NCBI RefSeq assembly: GCF_016862455.1 | Contig: NZ_BOMZ01000111.1 | Location: 22,368 to 86,367 of the forward strand | Direction of reading: 5' to 3' | DNA: 64,000 bases | From: Actinoplanes utahensis | GTDB taxonomy: Bacteria > Actinomycetota > Actinomycetes > Mycobacteriales > Micromonosporaceae | Shown: positions 26,409-34,227 of the stretch, in pieces | How positions within the stretch are numbered: the stretch's first letter is position 1 | How the letters are laid out: each line of letters opens with the position of its first letter | Made by a program: the position numbers and the translations under genes | The notes under the pieces: generated by a model | What the model was told of the DNA's origin: nothing | Database searches by the model: none | Seen by the model: the letters and a program-made list of their open reading frames with translations, nothing else

Positions 26409-27317
26409 ATGCGAACCCCCCGCACGATCGCCGTCGTTGCCCACCAGCGCAAGACCCTCGGTGGCGGCCTCGACGAACTACGCCGCCTGCTCACCGGCCG
26501 CGGCGTCGAGAAGCTGATCTGGTACGAGGTCCCCAAGAGCCGCAAGGCCCCGAAGAAGGTCCGCAAGGCTGTTCAGGCCGGCGTCGACCTGCTCGTGGTC
26601 TGGGGCGGCGACGGCATGGTCCAGCGCACCTTGGACGTGCTCGCCCACGAGAAGGGTGGCGGGAAGATCCCGGTCGCGATCATGCCGGCCGGCACCGGCA
26701 ACCTGTTCGCCGGCAATCTCGGCATCCCCACCGATCTGGCGAAGGCCGTCGACATCGCGTTCACCGGCGAGCGCCGCCGCTTCGACCTGGGCCGGCTCGA
26801 CGGCGAGCACTTCGCCGTGATGGCCGGTGTCGGCTTCGACGGGGCGATGATCAAGGACGCCGACGGGGCGCTCAAGGACCGGCTGGGCAAGCTCGCCTAC
26901 GTCTGGACCGGTCTGCGCCACGTCAACGGCGAGGCGCCCCGCGCCAAGATCAAAATCGACGGCACCGACTGGTTCGACGACGAGGCCAGCTGCGTGCTGA
27001 TCGGCAACGTGGGCCGGATCACCGGCGGCATCGAGGCCTTCGACGACGCCTCGCCCGACGACGGCTGGCTCGACGTCGGCGTCGCCACCGCGCAGAACGC
27101 CGTCCAGTGGGCCCGCGCGCTCGGCACCATGGCCGTCACCCGCTCCGACCACTCCCCGTTCGTCCGCACCACCCGCGCCCGCCGCATCGACGTCACCTTG
27201 GAGTCGAAACTCGAATACGAACTCGACGGCGGCGCCCGAGCCAAGACCAAGAAGTTCACCGCCGAGGTGGTTCCCGCCGCCGTCCAGATCTGCGTCCCCA
27301 CCACCCAACAGCCGTAG
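26409..27317 (+). CDS. Diacylglycerol kinase family lipid kinase
   Basis: 302 residues. The DAGK catalytic signature is complete: VVWGGDGMVQRTLDVL (about 60-75) with the GGDG loop, IMPAGTGNLFAGNLGI (about 95-110) and the FDLGRLDGEHFAVMAGVGFDG segment. Homologues phosphorylate diacylglycerol, sphingosine-like lipids or undecaprenol at the inner membrane face. A basic stretch PKSRKAPKKVRKA precedes the catalytic loop. Convergent with the metallo-hydrolase, separated by a large inverted repeat. Exact lipid substrate unknown. Confidence 0.9.
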   Translation: MRTPRTIAVVAHQRKTLGGGLDELRRLLTGRGVEKLIWYEVPKSRKAPKKVRKAVQAGVDLLVVWGGDGMVQRTLDVLAHEKGGGKIPVAIMPAGTGNLFAGNLGIPTDLAKAVDIAFTGERRRFDLGRLDGEHFAVMAGVGFDGAMIKDADGALKDRLGKLAYVWTGLRHVNGEAPRAKIKIDGTDWFDDEASCVLIGNVGRITGGIEAFDDASPDDGWLDVGVATAQNAVQWARALGTMAVTRSDHSPFVRTTRARRIDVTLESKLEYELDGGARAKTKKFTAEVVPAAVQICVPTTQQP

Positions 27318-27371
27318 CCGCGCCCCACTCTCCCCGTAGTCTTCGGTGTGCGCGTGGCCACAGAACTGCCC

Positions 27372-27475
27372 GCAAAATGCCGCCGATGTCGAGACAGTCG
27401 ATCTTCCGACGCCCAGTGGTTTTTGCTGGGCGGCGGAAAATCGACTGTCTCGACACCGGTTACCAGGCATTTTGC
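27372..27475. repeat. 104-bp near-perfect inverted repeat (long hairpin)
   Basis: Nested arms pair from the outside in: GCAAAATGCC (27372-27381) with GGCATTTTGC (27466-27475), GTCGAGACAGTCGAT (27388-27402) with ATCGACTGTCTCGAC (27440-27454), TTCCG with CGGAA, and CGCCCAG (27410-27416) with CTGGGCG (27426-27432) around the loop TGGTTTTTG. It is clearly less GC-rich than its flanks. It lies between two convergent genes, so a bidirectional terminator is possible, but its size suggests a mobile palindromic element of REP/MITE type. Confidence 0.85.
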
Positions 27476-27506
27476 CGCGGAGCGAAGCGAAGCCAGCTAG
27501 CTCAGC

Positions 27507-28604
27507 TCAGCCCTGCCACCAGCCGTCCACCGCCGGCGGGTTGTCGATGTCGATCCGTTCGCCGGGGCGGGGCACCGCCAGGGTGACGCCGCGGGCCTTG
27601 GCCTCCCGCCAGGTGCGGTCGGCGGGCTCGGACCAATCGTGCAGGGCCAGGTTGAACGTGGCCCAGTGCACCGGGATCATCACGCCGGCCCGCACGTCCA
27701 CGTGGGTGGCGACGCCGTCCTCGGGGGTCATGTGGATGTCCGGCCAGGCGTCTCCGTACGCCCCGACCTGCACCAGCGACGCGTCGAACGGGCCGTGTTC
27801 GGCGCCGATCGCCGCGAATCCGTCGAAGTAACCGGTGTCGCCGGAGTAGAACACCTTCCGGGTCGGGCCGTTGATCACCCAGCTGGCCCAGAGCGTCTCG
27901 TCGCGGCCCAGTCCGCGGCCGGAGAAGTGCCGGGCGGGGGTGGCGACGAATTCGATCCCGGCGACGGTGGCCCGTTCGTTCCAGTCGAGCTCGACGATGC
28001 GCGGCGCGGGGACACCCCAGCGTTCCAGGTGCGCGCCGACGCCCAGCGGCACCAGGAACCGGGCGGCCTGCAGGTCCACCAGGGTCTGGATGGTGGCCAT
28101 GTCGAGGTGGTCGTAGTGGTCGTGGGAGATCACCACGGCGTCGATCGGGGGCAGGTCGCGCAGCGCGATCGGCGGTTCGTGCAGCCGGCGGGGGCCGGCC
28201 AGCCGGGACGGGGAACAGCGGTCGCTCCACACCGGGTCGAGCAGGACCCGGCTGCCCTCGATCTCGATCAGCGCGGAGGAGTGCCCGTACCACGTCACGT
28301 GCAGACCTTGGGCGTCGCCGCCCGGCTCCGGGGTGACGAGCGGAACCGGCTGAGGCGGGCGGCGCGCCTCGCGGCCGGTGGCGGCGGCGACGGCCAGCCG
28401 GGGCATCGACGCCGCGACCAGGTCGGTGGCGGGGACGGTGTTGCGGAACTTCCCACCGGAGAACTGTGGCGACGCCTCCACGCGGGCCAGGCGGGTGCCC
28501 CGCGAGCGCGCGCCGAGCTGGGCGGGGATGTCACGGGCGGCCCAGACCGCCGCGGCGCCCAGGGCCAGTGCCATCACGGTACGGGTTCGCGTTCGCTTAG
28601 CCAT
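27507..28604 (-). CDS. MBL-fold metallo-hydrolase, NAPE-PLD-like
   Basis: 365 residues from the ATG at 28604 (a GTG two codons earlier is possible). An N-terminal hydrophobic segment with basic flank (KRTRTRTVMALALGAAAVWA) suggests membrane attachment or export. The catalytic domain has the metal motif SHDHYDHLD (HxHxDH), DPVWSDRCSPS typical of the NAPE-phospholipase D/UlaG branch, the YSGDTGY metal Asp and a final MIPVHWATF His. It probably hydrolyses a phosphodiester, perhaps of a phospholipid. Substrate inferred from family only. Confidence 0.88.
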   Translation of the reverse strand: MAKRTRTRTVMALALGAAAVWAARDIPAQLGARSRGTRLARVEASPQFSGGKFRNTVPATDLVAASMPRLAVAAATGREARRPPQPVPLVTPEPGGDAQGLHVTWYGHSSALIEIEGSRVLLDPVWSDRCSPSRLAGPRRLHEPPIALRDLPPIDAVVISHDHYDHLDMATIQTLVDLQAARFLVPLGVGAHLERWGVPAPRIVELDWNERATVAGIEFVATPARHFSGRGLGRDETLWASWVINGPTRKVFYSGDTGYFDGFAAIGAEHGPFDASLVQVGAYGDAWPDIHMTPEDGVATHVDVRAGVMIPVHWATFNLALHDWSEPADRTWREAKARGVTLAVPRPGERIDIDNPPAVDGWWQG

Positions 28605-28693
28605 GACCACCAGTCTGGCCCTCCCCGGTCACCGGCTGCCACCGCCACCCACAGCATCTCCTCAGCAAGTGACCGGTATGACACACTGCCGCG

Positions 28694-29275
28694 GTGACGC
28701 TCCATACCCTTCAGGCGCAGCAGCACCTCATCGTGCGTCAGCGCATTCGTTTCATGGTGAACCAGTACGAGGTTCACGCCGTCGACCCGCAGACCGGCGG
28801 GGAGGCCGGCATCCTCGCGTTCGCGCAGCAGAAGCGGCTCGCGTTCAAGGAGCAGGTGACTCTCTACACCGACGACACCAAGCAGACCCCGCTGCTCGGT
28901 TTCAAGGCCCGCCAGGTCATCGACCTCGGCGCGACCTACGACGTCACCGACGCGAACGGGCAGCCGATCGGCCTGTTCCGGAAGAACTTCGCGGCGTCGC
29001 TGTTCCGGTCCAGCTGGGTCGTCGAGCAGCCCGGTTACGGCGAGATCGCCGGCCAGGAGCGCAACCAGTGGGTGGCGATCCTGCGGCGGTTCGTCGACTA
29101 CCTGTCCTGGCTGCCGTACCACTTCGACTTCACGATCCAGGGCCGGCCGGCCTTCTCGGTGGTGCGCAAGTGGGGTCTGCGGGACACGTACCAGGTGAGC
29201 ATCCACGACCCGAACCTGGACCGCCGTCTGGTCGTGGCGATGGCCGTCGCATTGGACGCCCTGCAGTCCCGGTAA
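28694..29275 (+). CDS. LURP-one-related/Tubby-like beta-barrel protein
   Basis: 193 residues from a GTG. The alternating pattern (LIVRQRIRFMVNQYEVHAVD, LLGFKARQVIDLGATYDVTDANGQPIGLFRKNF, FDFTIQGRPAFSVVRKWGLRDTYQVSI) is that of the LURP-one-related family, which shares the Tubby C-terminal/scramblase barrel. Function in bacteria is unknown; phospholipid binding is suggested by fold. Its stop codon is part of the -10 hexamer of the next gene. Confidence 0.72.
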   Translation: MTLHTLQAQQHLIVRQRIRFMVNQYEVHAVDPQTGGEAGILAFAQQKRLAFKEQVTLYTDDTKQTPLLGFKARQVIDLGATYDVTDANGQPIGLFRKNFAASLFRSSWVVEQPGYGEIAGQERNQWVAILRRFVDYLSWLPYHFDFTIQGRPAFSVVRKWGLRDTYQVSIHDPNLDRRLVVAMAVALDALQSR

Positions 29276-29278
29276 CCT
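29273..29278 (+). promoter_or_regulatory. Leaderless -10 hexamer before dgt
   Basis: TAACCT begins 12 bases before the dgt ATG. Its first three bases are the stop codon of the preceding gene. Confidence 0.5.
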
Positions 29279-29284
29279 CCCGGC

Positions 29285-30751
29285 ATGGACGATCCACGTG
29301 CCCAGCGCCTCTTCGGTGACAGTCTGGTGGCCCCCGGAGATCTGGCGTCGAGCCCTTTCCGGGTGGACCGGGACCGGATCGTCAGCTCGCCGTTCCTGGC
29401 CCGTCTCGCCGGGGTCACTCAGGTGATCAGCCCCGGCGGGGCCGGGCTGCTCGTGCACAACCGGCTCACCCACAGCCTCAAGGTGGCTCAGGTGGGCCGG
29501 GCCGTCGCCGAGCGGCTGCGTTCCGCCGAGCCGGACCTGGCGGAGAAGCTCGGTGGCTGCGACCCGGACGTGGTGGAGGCGGCGGCGCTCGCCCACGACC
29601 TCGGGCACCCGCCGTTCGGGCATCTCGGTGAGCGGGTGCTGGACCGGCTGGCCCGGCACCGGCTGGGGCTGCGCGACGGGTTCGAGGGCAACGCGCAGTC
29701 GTACCGCATCGTGACCAGCACCGAGATCCGCGGCCAGGCCACGCTCGGCCTCAACCTGACGAACGCGGTCCGGGCCGCGATCCTCAAGTACCCGTGGACC
29801 CGGCACACCCACCCGGACCCGCACCCCCGGTTCATGGATCCGCCGCCGCGCGGCGCCGCCTCGGTCCCCGACGATCCGGACGGCGGCTCCCTCAAGTTCG
29901 GCGCCTACTCCACCGAGGTCGCCGACGTGCGGGCGGCCCGTGCCCCGTTCGCCGGGCGGGTCGCCGACTGGCAGCAGACCGTCGAGGCGTCGGTGATGGA
30001 CGCCGCCGACGACATCGCCTACGCCATCCACGACCTGGAGGACGTGCACCGGGTCGGGGTGCTCCAGCAGGGCGCCGTCGCCTCCGAGCTGATGGCCTGG
30101 CAGCGCTGGGGCAGCGAGTCCGACCTGAACCGGGCCGGCGGCGCGATCGAGTCGCTGCGCCGCCGGTTGCGCCGCAAGGAGGACTGGATCGCCGACGACG
30201 AGGCCTTCGCCGACGCCGTCGAACTGGTCCGCGCCGAACTCGTCGACGGCCTCCTGGCCCGTCCGTTCGACGGTTCCCTGGAGGCCGAGGCCCGGGTCGC
30301 CGCCTTCTCCGCCAACTGGACGCACCGCCTCGTCGCGTCGGTCGAGCTGATCGAGCAGCCGGCCGTCCGCAGCAGTCACGCCCAGTTGGCTCGCGCGCAG
30401 TGGCACGAGGTGCAGATCCTCAAGTTCGTGCAGAACCGGTTCGTCCTGGAGCGTCCCGACCTGGCCCTGCACCAGCGCGGCCAGGCCCGCCTGCTCGCCT
30501 CCCTGGTCGAAGCGCTGATCGCCTGGCTCACCGACCCCGACGAGGAGCAGCGCCTGCCCCGCCGCCTGCGCGACCTGGTCGAACTGGCCGAGACCGAACT
30601 TCCGCCCGGCACCCGCGACCGTCTCACCCTGGCCCGCGGCCGCGCCGTCGTCGACTTCGTCGCCGGCCTCACCGACAGCCAGGCGGTCGGCCTGATGGAG
30701 GCGCTGTCCGGCCGATCCCGCCAGCTCTGGACCGACGCCTTCGTCCTGTAG
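29285..30751 (+). CDS. dgt: Deoxyguanosinetriphosphate triphosphohydrolase-like protein
   Basis: 488 residues. The HD-domain metal ligands are visible: His63 in NRLTHSLKVAQ, the His104-Asp105 pair in LAHDLGHPPFGH, and the later Asp in VMDAADDIAYAIHDLED. Dgt enzymes cut dNTPs to nucleoside and tripolyphosphate and so adjust nucleotide pools; many actinobacterial homologues act on several dNTPs. The length fits the family (about 420-505). Single gene with a leaderless promoter. Confidence 0.9.
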   Translation: MDDPRAQRLFGDSLVAPGDLASSPFRVDRDRIVSSPFLARLAGVTQVISPGGAGLLVHNRLTHSLKVAQVGRAVAERLRSAEPDLAEKLGGCDPDVVEAAALAHDLGHPPFGHLGERVLDRLARHRLGLRDGFEGNAQSYRIVTSTEIRGQATLGLNLTNAVRAAILKYPWTRHTHPDPHPRFMDPPPRGAASVPDDPDGGSLKFGAYSTEVADVRAARAPFAGRVADWQQTVEASVMDAADDIAYAIHDLEDVHRVGVLQQGAVASELMAWQRWGSESDLNRAGGAIESLRRRLRRKEDWIADDEAFADAVELVRAELVDGLLARPFDGSLEAEARVAAFSANWTHRLVASVELIEQPAVRSSHAQLARAQWHEVQILKFVQNRFVLERPDLALHQRGQARLLASLVEALIAWLTDPDEEQRLPRRLRDLVELAETELPPGTRDRLTLARGRAVVDFVAGLTDSQAVGLMEALSGRSRQLWTDAFVL

Positions 30752-30964
30752 AAGCCCCGCGGTGGCCCGGGCGGGCCGCCCGCTTCGGCTTCCACCGCTT
30801 TCGCCGGTACGCCGTACATCGTCCCCGCCGAACCCGGCCCGTCCCGGAACCACCGCATTCGGCCCGGCGGCCGCGTTTCGGCCGGGACACCCGCCAGCCT
30901 CGCGCGGGAGTCACGGGACGGGCCGGTCCGGCGCGGGGCGAGGTACGGCGTACCGCCTCGGGGG

Positions 30965-31681
30965 TCACAGCAGCAACCCACCGCCTGCCCGCACGTTCTG
31001 GCCGGTGATCCAGGCGGCGTCGGGGCCGGCGAGGAAGGCGACGACCGCGGCGATGTCGGCGGGCGTGCCGAGGCGGCCGAGGGCGGTGAGGGCGGTGGTC
31101 CGCGCGAGGGCCTCCGGTGGGTTGGCGCCGCGCAGCATGTCGGTGTCGGTGGCGCCGGGGGAGACGGTGTTGACCGTGATGGCGCGGGGGCCGAGTTCCC
31201 GGGCGGCGACCTTGGTGACCTGTTCCAGGGCGGCCTTGCTCGCGCAGTAGAGGGTGAGGCCGGGCGCGGGCACGGCGGTGTTGAGGCTGGACAGGTTGAT
31301 GATCCGGCCGCCGTCGCGCAGCAGGGGGATGGCCGCCTGGATGGTGAACAGCGGGAACTTCGTGTTGACCGTCAGCAGGCGGTCGAAGTCGTCCCGGGTG
31401 AGGTCGGCGATCGGGCGGCTGAAGGTGATCGCGGCGTTGTTGACCAGGATGTCCAGGCCGTCGCGGACCGGATCGAGGATGGCCGGGAGGGTGGTGAGGT
31501 CGGCCTGGTCGCAGCGAACGGCGGTCGCCCCGATCTCCGCGGCCAGGGCCTCGGCGGCGTCCTTCGACGAGTGGTAGGTGAGGACGACGCGGGCGCCGTC
31601 GGCGGCCAGGCGCCTCGCGACGGCCTGGCCGATCCCGCGCGAACCGCCGGTGACCAGCGCGGTCTTTCCGGTGAGTGTCAT
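30965..31681 (-). CDS. Short-chain dehydrogenase/reductase
   Basis: 238 residues. The Rossmann motif TGGSRGIG is at about 11-18, NNAA at about 88, the catalytic Ser in LSSLNT near 135 and YCASK near 148-152, with PGAT after the active site. It is the standard classical SDR length with NADP preference suggested by the downstream arginine. It follows the AraC-type regulator by 11 bases on the same strand. Substrate unknown; secondary alcohols or ketones are usual. Confidence 0.9.
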   Translation of the reverse strand: MTLTGKTALVTGGSRGIGQAVARRLAADGARVVLTYHSSKDAAEALAAEIGATAVRCDQADLTTLPAILDPVRDGLDILVNNAAITFSRPIADLTRDDFDRLLTVNTKFPLFTIQAAIPLLRDGGRIINLSSLNTAVPAPGLTLYCASKAALEQVTKVAARELGPRAITVNTVSPGATDTDMLRGANPPEALARTTALTALGRLGTPADIAAVVAFLAGPDAAWITGQNVRAGGGLLL

Positions 31682-31692
31682 GCCTGCGGACG

Positions 31693-32496
31693 TTAGGCGG
31701 GACCCGCCGGGCGCGTCTTGAAGGAATGCGCCACCGGCACGGAGGCGGGGGCGACGAGGGCGCGGAGGGCGGTGGGGGTGAGCCCGGCGAAGGCGCGGAC
31801 GTCGCGGGTCAGGTGCGGCTGGTCGGCGTATCCGGTGTCGGCGGCGGCCGTGGCGATCGGGGCGCCGGACAGCAGGCGGACGGTGGCGCGCTGGAAGCGG
31901 GCGATCCGGCTGACCGTCCCGGGGGAGAGGCCGATCGCGCGCTGGAAACCGGTCTCCAGCCGTCGCCGGGACACCCCCAGAGCCGCGGCCACCGCACCGG
32001 CCCGGGCTCGTCCGGGACCTCGCTGCAGTCGCCACCAGGCCGCGGTGACCAGCGGATCCTCCGGTGCGGCGGGGTCCAGACGCGCGGCCAGCCAGCGGTT
32101 CAGGAGGGCGAACCGGGCGTCCCACGACGTGGTGGCCGCGAGTTGTTCGGGGAGGACGACGTCGTCGAGCGGGACGACCTGGCCGACCAGTTCCGGCGTC
32201 GGCACCCCGAGCAGCGCCGACGCCCCGGCCGGAGTGAGCCCGACGGTGACGCCGTGACCCCAGCGGCTCTGGCCACCGACCACCGGGGTGGCGCTGGGGC
32301 CGGTCACCACCCGGCACGCCCCGGTCAGGTCGATGACCAGGGCCGGCACGTTGATCGGCAGGATCCGGTGCGGGATCGGCGTGGCGGTGGAGAAGCCGCT
32401 GTAGGCGAGCACGTGCCGGCGCAGCCGCGGGTCCGGACGGCGCGACACCGTCCAGCAGGGGGTCCCGGCCGCGGCCGCCGGCACCGAGTGGATCAT
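31693..32496 (-). CDS. AraC-family transcriptional regulator
   Basis: 267 residues. The C-terminal DNA-binding region (about 165-245) has two helix-turn-helix units, ARAGAVAAALGVSRRRLETGFQRAIGLSP and IATAAADTGYADQPHLTRDVRAFAGLTP, the HTH_18 pattern. The N-terminal 150 residues are a poorly conserved sensor domain. Directly upstream of the SDR gene, which it may control, and seven bases after the leftward oxidase gene, so all three could be read together. The inducer is unknown. Confidence 0.87.
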   Translation of the reverse strand: MIHSVPAAAAGTPCWTVSRRPDPRLRRHVLAYSGFSTATPIPHRILPINVPALVIDLTGACRVVTGPSATPVVGGQSRWGHGVTVGLTPAGASALLGVPTPELVGQVVPLDDVVLPEQLAATTSWDARFALLNRWLAARLDPAAPEDPLVTAAWWRLQRGPGRARAGAVAAALGVSRRRLETGFQRAIGLSPGTVSRIARFQRATVRLLSGAPIATAAADTGYADQPHLTRDVRAFAGLTPTALRALVAPASVPVAHSFKTRPAGPA

Positions 32497-32503
32497 CGGA
32501 ACC

Positions 32504-34150
32504 TCATCGTGGGCGGATCTGCAGGCGCAGGGCGGCCGGGGCGTGCGCCGGGACGGCGGGGGAGCGCGGCGCGATCGGCTCGAGCCGCCGGTACGGGTCG
32601 CCGAGCGCGGGCCGCCGGTCGGTTTCGCCCTTGTTGGGCCAGAGGGCGATGGCCCGCTCCGCCAGCGCCGTGATCGTCAGTGACGGGTTGACGCCCAGGT
32701 TGGCCGGCACCGCCGAGCCGTCGATCACGTGCAGGCCGGGATGGCCGAAGACCCGGTGGTAGCCGTCGACCACCCCGGTCTCGATCGACTCGCCGATCGT
32801 CGCGCCGCCGAGGATGTGCGCGGTGAGCGGGATGTCGACGATGTCGCCGACGGTTCCGCCGGGGAACCCGCCGATGGTGTCGGCGAGGCGCCGGACGGCC
32901 TGGTGACCGACCGGGATCCACACCGGGTTGGGTTTGCCGTGGCCGAGGGAGGTGGTGAGCCGCCCGGTACGCGTCCGCCGTACCGTCAGGGAGTTGTCCG
33001 CGGTCTGCATGACCAGGGCGATGATGGTCCGCTCGCTCCACCGCCGGACCGACAGCGAATGCCCGAAGACGATCGGGTGCCGCAGCGCCTGCCACAGGAA
33101 CCGCAGCGGCCGGGGCACCCGCCCGCCGCCGTCGACCAGGATCGTCGACAGCAGGCCCATGGCGTTGCTGCGCGGGCCGTAGCGGACCGGTTCGATGTGC
33201 GTGTCGGCGTCCGGATGGAACGACGACGTGATCGCGATGCCCTGGGAGAACGGCTGCTCCGGGACGTCCTTGACCGCGGCGCCGAGCAGCGCCTCCGAGT
33301 TCGTCCTGGTCAGCCGGCCCAGCCGGTCGGACAGGCCGGGCAGCACCCCGGTGTCCTTCATGGCGTGCAGCAGCCGCTGGGTGCCGAGCGCGCCGGCCGA
33401 CAGGATCACCTGGCCGGCCGTGAAGCCGCCGCGCCGGGTCTCGATCCGCCACCCGTCGCCGTCCGGCCGCAGGGACGTGACCTCGGTGTCCGGGTGCACC
33501 GTCACCCCGGACTTCTCGGCCAGGTAGAGGTAGTTGACGTCGAGCCGGTTCTTGGCGCCGACCCGGCAGCCGATCATGCAGTCGCCGCATTCCAGGCAAC
33601 CGGTCCGGTCCGGGCCGGCGCCCCCGAAGTACGGGTCCGGCACGGTCTTGCCGGGTTCGCCGAAGAAGACCCCGACCGGGGTCCGCCGGAACGTGTGCCC
33701 GACCCCCATGTCCTCGGCGACCTGCCGGATCGCCACGTCCGACGGGGTCATCGTGGGCTGTTCGGTGACGCCGAGCATGCGGGACGCCTGGTCGTAGAAG
33801 CCTTTCAGCTCGCCGGCCCAGTCGGTGATCCCGGACCAGTGCGGGTCGGCGAAGAACGGGGCGGGCGGCACGTACAGCGTGTTGGCGTAGACCAGCGAGC
33901 CGCCGCCGACCCCGGCCGCGGACAGCACCATGATGTCCTTGAGCAGGGTGATCCGCTGCATGCCGCGCAGCCCGAGTCGCGGCGCCCAGAGGAAGTTGCG
34001 CAGGTCCCAGGACGTCGTGGGCAGGGTGTCCGGGGTGAACCGGCGGCCGGCTTCGAGCACACCGACCCGGTAGCCCTTCTCCGCCAGCCGGAGTGCGCTG
34101 ACGCTGCCACCGAAGCCGCTGCCGACGATCACGATGTCGTAGTGCGTCAT
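32504..34150 (-). CDS. GMC oxidoreductase, ChoD cholesterol-oxidase-like
   Basis: 548 residues. The FAD-binding dinucleotide motif VIVGSGFGGS starts near residue 7, LSAAGVGGGSLVYAN is the GMC signature, and HILGGATIG with the C-terminal HVIDGSAVPANLGVNPSLTITALAERA matches cholesterol oxidase/choline dehydrogenase types. A CxxCxxCxxxC cluster (Cys185, 188, 191, 195), as found in mycobacterial ChoD, may hold an iron-sulfur group. It likely oxidises a sterol or other bulky alcohol. No signal peptide. A TetR-type palindrome overlaps the promoter. Sterol activity is inferred. Confidence 0.88.
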   Translation of the reverse strand: MTHYDIVIVGSGFGGSVSALRLAEKGYRVGVLEAGRRFTPDTLPTTSWDLRNFLWAPRLGLRGMQRITLLKDIMVLSAAGVGGGSLVYANTLYVPPAPFFADPHWSGITDWAGELKGFYDQASRMLGVTEQPTMTPSDVAIRQVAEDMGVGHTFRRTPVGVFFGEPGKTVPDPYFGGAGPDRTGCLECGDCMIGCRVGAKNRLDVNYLYLAEKSGVTVHPDTEVTSLRPDGDGWRIETRRGGFTAGQVILSAGALGTQRLLHAMKDTGVLPGLSDRLGRLTRTNSEALLGAAVKDVPEQPFSQGIAITSSFHPDADTHIEPVRYGPRSNAMGLLSTILVDGGGRVPRPLRFLWQALRHPIVFGHSLSVRRWSERTIIALVMQTADNSLTVRRTRTGRLTTSLGHGKPNPVWIPVGHQAVRRLADTIGGFPGGTVGDIVDIPLTAHILGGATIGESIETGVVDGYHRVFGHPGLHVIDGSAVPANLGVNPSLTITALAERAIALWPNKGETDRRPALGDPYRRLEPIAPRSPAVPAHAPAALRLQIRPR

Positions 34151-34166
34151 CGTGTCACCTAAGCAT

Positions 34167-34180
34167 TACCGATCGGTAAC
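34167..34180. promoter_or_regulatory. TetR-type palindromic operator
   Basis: TTACCGATCGGTAA is a perfect 14-bp palindrome, 17 bases upstream of the oxidase ATG. This type of site is bound by TetR-family repressors. No TetR gene lies in the window. Confidence 0.72.
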
Positions 34181-34191
34181 CTTCAAGAGGT

Positions 34192-34227
34192 CAGCGCCGA
34201 TAGATGCTTCAGCGCCGATAGATGCTG
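34192..34227. repeat. 18-bp tandem duplication at a stop codon
   Basis: TCAGCGCCGATAGATGCT occurs at 34192-34209 and 34210-34227. The second copy contains the last codons and stop of the GT39-like gene, so the 3' end is duplicated just past its stop. Confidence 0.92.

Noticed and set aside
27388..27480. Short coding frames through the large palindrome
   Set aside because: Both strands give similar peptides because of the inverted repeat itself, so coding is not indicated.
30752..30964. Inverted GTACGCCGTAC / GTACGGCGTAC elements after dgt
   Set aside because: They are about 120 bases apart, short, and this motif is common in such GC-rich DNA; no role could be supported.
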